Of a stretch of 64,000 bases of DNA, positions 24,711 through 31,772 are shown piece by piece. Source of the DNA: Bifidobacterium vespertilionis. Its GTDB lineage: Bacteria > Actinomycetota > Actinomycetes > Actinomycetales > Bifidobacteriaceae. Position 1 is the first letter of the stretch, and the number at the start of each line of letters is the position of its first letter. The stretch is from assembly GCF_008698145.1 (NCBI RefSeq), contig NZ_RZNZ01000002.1:175554-239553 (forward strand), given 5' to 3'. The notes under the pieces are model-generated. The model had not been told where the DNA came from and did not search any database. It worked only from the letters and a program-made list of their open reading frames with translations. The position numbers and the translations under genes were made by a program.

Positions 24711-24772
24711 ATGATCTGAATCGCCAAGCGGTGGGATGCCCGAATGGGGTCACTGGTAACAGGATGTGCGAT

Positions 24773-25027
24773 GGTAAGGATCCTTCTACTTGCGAGCGAG
24801 ATAATGAGCAATGCGAAAACACGAAGGATCCTTCGCTGTGCTCAGGATGACGGGAATGGGCTTCGTCATCCTGAGCGTTGCATAGGCCTTACTCCGTCAT
24901 CCTGAGCGGAGCGTAGCGAAGTCGAAGGATCCTTAATTGTGTGTATAGTTAAGGATCCTTCGACTCCGCCCTGGCGGGCTTCGCTCAGGATGACAGAAGG
25001 GGAACCGCGCCGCGCTCAGGATGACGG
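24773..25027. repeat. REP-like hairpins, right flank of bacteriocin cassette
   Basis: A partial hairpin (24773-24852) is followed by a left-arm unit and a complete hairpin (about 24893-24996) and an extra GCTCAGGATGAC end. The part 24873-24940 is the near-identical partner of 20775-20842. Confidence 0.9.
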
Positions 25028-25101
25028 CTGGGCGACCACACTCGCCCAGAATGGCGGTGGGATTGCCGATTCGCGCGGGCGCCGGCGGTAGAATGGCTGG
25101 C

Positions 25102-27834
25102 ATGAAACGGTCTGATTGGAATCAGGGATGGGAGTTCCGCAAGGTTGCGGACGAGATGGGCAGGCGTCTTGGCGACGGGCCGTGGCGGGCCGTGGCGCTG
25201 CCGCACGACGCGATGGTCCATGAACGGCGTGATCCAAGCACCCGCAATGCGTACAACACCGGGTACTACCCGGGCGGGGAGTATGAGTACCGCAGGCGGT
25301 TCGAGGCGGACGGGGATGCGTGTGGCGTCTCGTTAGCCGCTGAAGACGCCGACCCGTGGCTGCTGGAATTCGAGGGGATCTACCCCGGCGCCCGCGTGTG
25401 GATCAACGGGCGGATCGCGGCCGACCAGCATTACGGGTACGGGGACTTCACCGTGGACGCGCGGCCGTTCCTTAAACCCGGCGCGAATGAGATTGTGGTG
25501 CGTGTGGACAACGCGCAGGTGCCGAACAGCCGGTGGTATTCCGGTTCAGGCATCTACAGGCCCGTGTGGTTGTGGCGGCGGGACGGCGATAACAGTGATT
25601 ATCTGAGTGCATATGACGATTCAGCAGGCATGGCCTTCTCACAGGTGATCCGTCCGGATGCGGTGCGGGCGCGCACGATCGGCGTGGATACGGATGGAAC
25701 GGCCACGGTCGGCGTGAGCGTGGAGGGCGTAACTGGAGAAACAGAGGATCCGATGCCGGACATCGTTGTGCGCATGGACGGACCGGACAAGGGATCGTAC
25801 GCCTTCGTCGCCACCGGACCGGCGGATCACGAGGTGCGCATCGCCATCCCGCGCGCAAGGCTGTGGTCACCGAATGAGCCGAACCTGTACCAGCTGCACG
25901 TGGAACTGCGCGATCCGCGCACTGGAGCGATCATCGACCGCCACGATGAGCATTTCGGCATCCGCACGCTGACCTGCGACGCCCGCCGCGGGCTGCGGAT
26001 CAACGGCCGTCGCGTGGCGCTCAACGGCGGTTGCGTCCATCACGACAACGGCATCCTGGGCGCGGCCACATGGGATCAGGCCGAATTCCGTCGCGCGCGC
26101 ATCCTCAAGGCCGCCGGATTCAACGCGGTCAGGTCCGCCCACAATCCGCTCTCCAAGGCCTTTCTGGACGCCTGCGACCGCATCGGACTGATGGTGATGG
26201 ACGAGGCCTTCGACATGTGGTGGATGCACAAGACCAGCCACGACTTCGCCTCGCACTTCCGCGACGAATGGGCCAAGGAGCTTGCGGCCATGATCCGCAA
26301 GGACCGCAACAGGCCCAGCGTGGTGCTCTACTCGATCGGCAACGAGATCGCGGACACCAAATCGCCGCGCGCCGCCGTACAGGCCCGTCGCATGGTGAAC
26401 CTCATCCGCACGCTCGACGGCACCCGGCCCGTCATCGACTGCGTGAACACCATTTCCCTCATGCTCGCCGCGAAGACCCGCGCCAAGCCGGACCAGTCCG
26501 ATCCGCGCGTGGAAGGGGAGCCTGGACTCAACACCACGCTCGAGCACGCCTCCGGACCGGCCATGCTCACGCTGATCGACCGGCTCATGCCACTCGCCCT
26601 GCGCACCGGGATCATGGGCCGGCAGACGCGCGACGTGTTCCGCAAGGTGGATGTGGCCGGGCTGAACTACTGCAAGGAGGGACCGGCGTACTTCCACCGT
26701 CGCAATCCCGAGCGCGTGTTCTGCGCCAGCGAGACCTATCCACAGGACATCATCCGCAACTGGCCGGAGATCAAGCGGCTGCCGTACGTGATCGGCGATT
26801 TCGTGTGGACCGGTTGGGACTACATCGGCGAGGCGTCGGTGAGCGCCTGGGCGTATGCGGGCGCGCGCGAGGCCGGGGGATGGGAGCGGCAGTTCGGCGA
26901 CCGGCTTGGCCTCGCCGGCATCCGCACGGCCCCCTACCGGCGCTACCCGGCCCTGCTGGGGGCGAGCGGACTCGTCGACATCACCGGCCGGCCCACCGAG
27001 CAGGCCTACTACCGCATGATCGTCACCGGCGTGCGGCACGCGCCCTACATCACCGTGCGACCCATGACCCTGCTGTACGGCGGTCCGGTGGGCGGGCACA
27101 ACATCGGCTCGCGCATCCTCGACGGCGTGCTCAACACGCTGCGGCTGAGTGGCTATGATCGCCGGCACGGGCTCAACCGGACCATGCGGTTCATCGAACG
27201 CGGGCATGACGGCGTGCGCAGTTGGTCGTGGCGGGGTTTCGAGGATCGCACGGCCGCGGTGCAGGTGTTCTCGGGCGGCGACCGCGTGCGGCTGGAGCTC
27301 AACGGCCGGGTGGTTGACGAGCAGCCGGTGGTCCGATGCTGTGCGGAGTTCCTGCTGCCCTACGAGCCGGGGGAGCTGACGGCCGTGACGTTTGACCGGG
27401 ATGGCAACGAGCTCGGACGGGATGCGATCCGGTCGGCCGGACGCGAGGTGCGGCTGACCGCGACGGGCGTGGAGCGGCTGGCGTCGCCGTATGCGCGGGG
27501 TGATGGGCGTTTCCGTGAGGGGACGCTGATCTACATTGATCTGGCGCTCACGGATGGCGATGGCGTGGTGCAGTCGGCCGATGATCGTGATATCGCGGCG
27601 GCGCTGAACGAGTCCGCACGGAACGCCGGCGTGGTGTTGGAGGGCGTGATGAGCGCGAATCCGATCACGCCGGACGAGTTCGCCGACCCGCGGTGCACCA
27701 CGTACTTCGGCCGGGCTCAGGCCGTGCTCCGTATGCCGGGGGAGTTGGCCGATCTGCCGGCCGATGCGGCGATCGACGTGCGCGCCGATGGGCTGCCGGG
27801 GCTGAGCGTTGGGCTGGGCGCTCCGTCATCCTGA
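25102..27834 (+). CDS. GH2 beta-galactosidase-type glycoside hydrolase
   Basis: A 910-residue family 2 glycosidase. Domains in order: sugar-binding jelly roll with NTGYYPGGEYEYRRRF and GIYPGARVWINGR, immunoglobulin-like domain, TIM barrel from about residue 305, then C-terminal domains resembling DUF4982 and another GH2 beta-domain. The barrel has FNAVRSAHNPLSKAFLDACD, the acid/base Glu415 in YSIGNEIAD and the probable nucleophile Glu544 in FCASETYPQ, followed by FVWTGWDYIGE. No signal peptide, so it acts inside the cell on imported beta-galactosides or related sugars. The last four codons and the TGA stop lie inside a REP-like element. Start ATG 25102 is chosen because the upstream frame runs through REP sequence. 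Confidence 0.88.
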   Translation: MKRSDWNQGWEFRKVADEMGRRLGDGPWRAVALPHDAMVHERRDPSTRNAYNTGYYPGGEYEYRRRFEADGDACGVSLAAEDADPWLLEFEGIYPGARVWINGRIAADQHYGYGDFTVDARPFLKPGANEIVVRVDNAQVPNSRWYSGSGIYRPVWLWRRDGDNSDYLSAYDDSAGMAFSQVIRPDAVRARTIGVDTDGTATVGVSVEGVTGETEDPMPDIVVRMDGPDKGSYAFVATGPADHEVRIAIPRARLWSPNEPNLYQLHVELRDPRTGAIIDRHDEHFGIRTLTCDARRGLRINGRRVALNGGCVHHDNGILGAATWDQAEFRRARILKAAGFNAVRSAHNPLSKAFLDACDRIGLMVMDEAFDMWWMHKTSHDFASHFRDEWAKELAAMIRKDRNRPSVVLYSIGNEIADTKSPRAAVQARRMVNLIRTLDGTRPVIDCVNTISLMLAAKTRAKPDQSDPRVEGEPGLNTTLEHASGPAMLTLIDRLMPLALRTGIMGRQTRDVFRKVDVAGLNYCKEGPAYFHRRNPERVFCASETYPQDIIRNWPEIKRLPYVIGDFVWTGWDYIGEASVSAWAYAGAREAGGWERQFGDRLGLAGIRTAPYRRYPALLGASGLVDITGRPTEQAYYRMIVTGVRHAPYITVRPMTLLYGGPVGGHNIGSRILDGVLNTLRLSGYDRRHGLNRTMRFIERGHDGVRSWSWRGFEDRTAAVQVFSGGDRVRLELNGRVVDEQPVVRCCAEFLLPYEPGELTAVTFDRDGNELGRDAIRSAGREVRLTATGVERLASPYARGDGRFREGTLIYIDLALTDGDGVVQSADDRDIAAALNESARNAGVVLEGVMSANPITPDEFADPRCTTYFGRAQAVLRMPGELADLPADAAIDVRADGLPGLSVGLGAPSS

Positions 27835-27995
27835 GCGCAGCGCAGCGGGCACTCCGTCATCCTGAGCGCAGCGGAGCGGAGTCGAAGGATCCTTAACTTT
27901 ATGCGCAATGGCCAAGGATCCTTCGACTTCGCCCTAAAGGGCTCCGCTCAGGATGACAAAGGCTGCCCGCTTAACGGCTCAGTGCTCAGGATGAC
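27824..27995. repeat. REP-like hairpin overlapping the GH2 3' end
   Basis: One extra left-arm unit (27824-27850), a complete hairpin (to 27957) and an extra right end (to 27995). It begins eleven bases before the GH2 stop, and the element's own CCGTCATCCTGA supplies the last codons and the stop. Confidence 0.9.
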
Positions 27996-28006
27996 AAAGA
28001 GGACGC

Positions 28007-29650
28007 TCAGCCCAGCCGGCCGTTCTCCATGGTGAGGATGCGGCTGGCGTGGGCGAGCACGGCGGGGCGGTGCGAGACGATCAGGTAGGCGCGGCCGTGC
28101 TGCTGGTCGATCAGCGCGCGCATCACCTGACCCTCAGTGAGCGCGTCCATGTTGCTGGTCGGCTCGTCGAACAGCATGAACGGGGCGCGGCTCAGGAAGG
28201 CTCGGGCCACGGCCACGCGCTGCTTCTGGCCGTCGGACAGCTCCGAGCCGTTGCGCAGCAGCATGTGGTCCAGACCGTCGGGGAACTGGTCGATCACCTC
28301 GTCCAGGCAGGCCGCGTGCGCCGCATCGGCGATCTCCTCGCGTGTGGCGTCCGGGCGCGCGACGGCGATGTTGCCGGCCAGCGTGTCGGAGAAGATGAAC
28401 GTGTCCTGGCTCACCAGCGTTTCGGCGGCGCGCAGCGAGGCGGTGTTGATGTCCTCGATCGGTTGGTCGGAAACAGTGACCTTGCCGCCGGTCACGTCGC
28501 GGAAGCGCATGAGGATGTCGATCAGCGTGGACTTGCCGGCGCCGTTCTCGCCCTGAATGCCGATCACATCGCCCGGGTTGATCGTCAGATCCAACCCCTT
28601 GAGCACGTTGTCGCGGCTGTCCGGGTAGTGGAAGGTGACGTCCTCGGCCTTCAGGCCGGTGAACGCGCCCAGTTTCGCACCCTCGTCGCTCTCATGCTCG
28701 CGCACGGCGGGCGTCTCATCCATCAGCGCGAACACGCGGCGGGCGGCGGCGAACGTGGGCTGGATGCCGGAGCCCAGACGGGAGACGGCGATCAGCGGCG
28801 GGAACGACACGGCGAATCCGCCCAGCGCGGCCAGCGCCAAGGCCGGATCGGCCAGCGAACCGGACTGGATGAGACTCCACGCGATCGCGGCGAACGCGAC
28901 CAGGCACAGCAGGGTGAGCGCGTCGGTGATGATCGAGTTGAGACCGGTGACCTTGCGGGTCTTGCGGCGTGCGTTGGTCATCGCATCCGTGTCCGCCTTG
29001 AGACGATCGCGCGTGTTGCGGCTGGCGCCAAGGGCGATCAGCTCGCGGCGGCCATCCAGCGACTCCAGCAGATCGGTGTGCAGCTGCCCCTGGCGCTCGC
29101 GCTCCTGCAGGGCCGTGCGGAACGTCACGTCCTTGAACGCGAACGGCAGCGCCAGACCCACCAGCAGGTAGGCCACGAACGCGGCCAGGCCCAGCCACGG
29201 GTTGATCACGGCGAGCACCACGCTGTTGACCACCGTGCACAGTGCGGCGATCGCGATGGGGGAGAGGGTGTGCGCGTAGAACAGCTCCAGCAGCTCGATG
29301 TCCTCGGTGAGCATGGTCACCAGATTGCCGCGGCCGCGCTCCTTGAGCTTGGCGGGCGCGAGCCGGCGCATCGTGTTGAACACCTCGGTGCGGATGTCGC
29401 GCAGGAGGCGGAAGGCGAGCTCATGGTTGTTGAGCTGTTCGCCGTAGGCGCACGGACCGGCCAGCAGACCGCAGACGATCGCGGCGACGACCTGCGGCCA
29501 GAACGCACGGCCCTCGTACCACGAGACGGCCCCGTGGACGCCCAGCATCACCGCGAAGACGGCGAGCAGATGGCCCAGCGAGCCGCAGGCGATCGCCTTG
29601 AGCTCCACGCCGGCCAGAGGACGGATTTGCTTGAACATGCGTGCGATCAT
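28007..29650 (-). CDS. ABC exporter ATPase/permease, CydC-like half
   Basis: A 547-residue type IV ABC exporter half. About six membrane helices (residues 15-310) precede an ATPase domain with Walker A GENGAGKST, signature LSDGQKQRVAVARAF, Walker B FMLFDEPTSNMDAL and switch His in IVSHRP. It resembles CydC of the CydDC thiol exporter, but no cytochrome bd genes are nearby, so the cargo is not established. Its start codon overlaps the end of the upstream half by four bases (ATGA), and the frame upstream of ATG 29650 is not used. The two products should form a heterodimer. Confidence 0.85.
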   Translation of the reverse strand: MIARMFKQIRPLAGVELKAIACGSLGHLLAVFAVMLGVHGAVSWYEGRAFWPQVVAAIVCGLLAGPCAYGEQLNNHELAFRLLRDIRTEVFNTMRRLAPAKLKERGRGNLVTMLTEDIELLELFYAHTLSPIAIAALCTVVNSVVLAVINPWLGLAAFVAYLLVGLALPFAFKDVTFRTALQERERQGQLHTDLLESLDGRRELIALGASRNTRDRLKADTDAMTNARRKTRKVTGLNSIITDALTLLCLVAFAAIAWSLIQSGSLADPALALAALGGFAVSFPPLIAVSRLGSGIQPTFAAARRVFALMDETPAVREHESDEGAKLGAFTGLKAEDVTFHYPDSRDNVLKGLDLTINPGDVIGIQGENGAGKSTLIDILMRFRDVTGGKVTVSDQPIEDINTASLRAAETLVSQDTFIFSDTLAGNIAVARPDATREEIADAAHAACLDEVIDQFPDGLDHMLLRNGSELSDGQKQRVAVARAFLSRAPFMLFDEPTSNMDALTEGQVMRALIDQQHGRAYLIVSHRPAVLAHASRILTMENGRLG

Positions 29651-31581
29651 CGTGCCGCCTCCGTGCTGTCGATCGTGTTGGCCGTGTTGGTTGAGTTGGT
29701 TGAGTTGGCTGAGTTGGCCGCGCCGGCGGCCGTGTTCTCGATGCGTTCCTGCTCCTGCCATTCGGCGGCGAACAGGCCGTTGCGGGCCAGCAGCGAGTCG
29801 AAATCGCCGCGCTCGGCCACCGAACCGTGGTCGAGGACGATGATCTGGTCCGCATTGCGCACGCCGGCGAGCCGGTGCGTGATGGTCACGACCAGCGCGT
29901 TCTGCGCGAGGACGGTCATGAGGTTGGCAAGGGTCTCGTCGTGGTCGCGGTCCACGGCGCTGGTCGCCTCGTCGAAGATGTAGATGGGCGTGTGGCGCAG
30001 CAGGCCGCGTGCGATCACGAGACGCTGCTTCTGGCCACCGGAGAAGTTACCGCCCTGCGGGCCCACCTTGGCGTCGTAGGCGTTATCATCACCGGCTCGA
30101 CCGGCGATCTCGCGGTCCATGTCCACGCCACGCAGCACGTTGTCGAAGGCCTGGGCGGAGTAGCCGTGGGCGGCCGGATCGAGGTTGTAGCGCAGCGTGC
30201 CGCTGAACAGGTGGTCGGTGCCGCGGATGGGCGTCTCCACGTCGATGAGCTGTTGCTGGGTGAGGTCGCGCAGCTCCACGCCGCCGATCCTCAGGCTGCC
30301 GGTGTAGTCGCGGCGCTCGCCGGTCAGCAGGCTCACCAGCGTGCTCTTGCCGGAGCCGGAGGGGCCCACCACGGCCACATGGCCCATGACCGGCAGGTCG
30401 AGGTCCACATCACGCAAGGCGGTGAAGCCGTTCGGATAGGCGAAGGTGAGGCCCTTGGCCTTGATGCCGTCGTTGATGTTGAGCGGCTGGGGCTTGGCCG
30501 GGGCTTCGGCGGGCTGAGCGGCTTCGTCCGTGTTGTTGTTGGCTTCGTCTGTGTTGTTGTCGACTTCGTCCGTGGCGTCCCCGTTCCGGCCGACGGCGAG
30601 GGCCGCGGCGATCGCCTTGCCCTGCTTCATGGCCACGACCGCCTGATGGGTCAGGTACACGAGCTGGCGCTCCGGGGCGAACAGACGCACGCCGGCGATC
30701 ACCACGATCGCCGTGGTCATCAGCGCCTCGGGGCTGCCCGAACCGGTCAGCGCGGCGATGAAGGCGGCCAGAATCACGGAAACGTAGATCACCAGATCGG
30801 AGGCGATCAGGGAGCGCAGCTGCCCGGCCAGCACGGCCATCGTGATGCGGCGGAAGCCCTCGGAATCGCCGTACAGACGCTCGGCCTCGCGCTCGTCCGC
30901 GTGGAAGATCTTGAGCGTGTTGAGACCGCGCAGGGCCTCCTCGAACCGCAGGCCCACATGCTCGTACTGCTTGAGCTGCTTGGTCTGCACGGCCACGTCC
31001 TTCTTGCGGGAGGCGTTCGCGGCCATGGGCAGGACGCCCATGCCCAGGATCAGGATCAGGCCGGCCGCCCAGTTGAGCGGGATGATCGTCACGGCGGTCA
31101 CGACCATCATGGCCATGACCTGCACGAAGTTCGGGATGTAGCCGGTGAAGTAGTTGATGATCGCCTTGACGCCCTCCACGGACAGCATCGCGAGGGACTG
31201 GTTGGCAAGCGGCTTGGCCTCATCGTCGCGCTGCGCGTTGCCGGACTCGTTGCGATCGGCCTGGAACATGCCCATGTACATCGCGTCGGCGAGGGCGTCG
31301 TTGATCGCGCCCGCAACCTGCGTGGACAGCGCGTTGGCCGCCCATCCAAGCGCGAATTTCACGATCAGCAGAATGATGAGGACGATCAGCGCCACCGTCG
31401 CATCGCCGGTCACGGGACGCGTCCATGCCGGGACGCCCAGTCCCAGCAGATCGCCCGCCGTGAAGCAGATGACGAGCACCATCGCCACCTCAATGAGCGA
31501 CCCAAGGGCCGCGAACAGACCAATGAGGACCGACCGGCGCATATCCGCGCCCGGCAGTCCCGTCAGAACTATGGAAATCAT
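29647..31581 (-). CDS. ABC exporter ATPase/permease, CydD-like half
   Basis: A 644-residue partner of the following exporter half. Six hydrophobic segments cover residues 15-310. An Asn/Asp/Thr linker (DNNTDEANNNTDEAAQPAEAPAKP) joins the ATPase domain, which has Walker [11 protein letters not shown], signature FSGGQKQRLVIARG, Walker B IYIFDEATSAVD and His in TITHRL. The C-terminus ends in a low-complexity ANSANSTNSTNTANT tail encoded by a short GTTGAGTTG-type tandem repeat. Both ATPase halves appear to keep the catalytic Glu, so neither site is plainly degenerate. Cytochrome-bd-type thiol export is possible but unproven. Confidence 0.85.
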   Translation of the reverse strand: MISIVLTGLPGADMRRSVLIGLFAALGSLIEVAMVLVICFTAGDLLGLGVPAWTRPVTGDATVALIVLIILLIVKFALGWAANALSTQVAGAINDALADAMYMGMFQADRNESGNAQRDDEAKPLANQSLAMLSVEGVKAIINYFTGYIPNFVQVMAMMVVTAVTIIPLNWAAGLILILGMGVLPMAANASRKKDVAVQTKQLKQYEHVGLRFEEALRGLNTLKIFHADEREAERLYGDSEGFRRITMAVLAGQLRSLIASDLVIYVSVILAAFIAALTGSGSPEALMTTAIVVIAGVRLFAPERQLVYLTHQAVVAMKQGKAIAAALAVGRNGDATDEVDNNTDEANNNTDEAAQPAEAPAKPQPLNINDGIKAKGLTFAYPNGFTALRDVDLDLPVMGHVAVVGPSGSGKSTLVSLLTGERRDYTGSLRIGGVELRDLTQQQLIDVETPIRGTDHLFSGTLRYNLDPAAHGYSAQAFDNVLRGVDMDREIAGRAGDDNAYDAKVGPQGGNFSGGQKQRLVIARGLLRHTPIYIFDEATSAVDRDHDETLANLMTVLAQNALVVTITHRLAGVRNADQIIVLDHGSVAERGDFDSLLARNGLFAAEWQEQERIENTAAGAANSANSTNSTNTANTIDSTEAAR

Positions 31582-31665
31582 GCAATACCCGTCTTGAATG
31601 AGCGAAACTCTTCCAAGATTTCAGACTAACAGGAGCGCATGGGAAGCTCAAGAGGCATTTGGGAC

Positions 31666-31713
31666 GCACGTGGAAAGGGGAAATGGCCTTTCCCTTTTCC
31701 CCTTTCCACGTGC
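31666..31713 (-). terminator. 18-bp perfect hairpin between GH78 and ABC genes
   Basis: GCACGTGGAAAGGGGAAA at 31666-31683 pairs perfectly with 31696-31713 over a 12-nt loop. No T-run follows on the minus strand. It lies downstream of GH78 and upstream of the exporter operon, so a terminator or 3'-end protector is likely. Short TTGGATGCGTG and CCAGAGGCGTG tandems sit beside it. Confidence 0.65.
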
Positions 31714-31772
31714 GCCGTATGCGTTGGATGCGTGTTGGATGCGTGCCAGAGGCGTGCCAGAGGCGCGCGGAT

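Noticed and set aside
24873..24940. REP copies flanking the bacteriocin cassette read as phage-type attachment sites
   Set aside because: No integrase or recombinase gene is in the cassette, and the repeats belong to a dispersed family, so homologous recombination is the simpler explanation.
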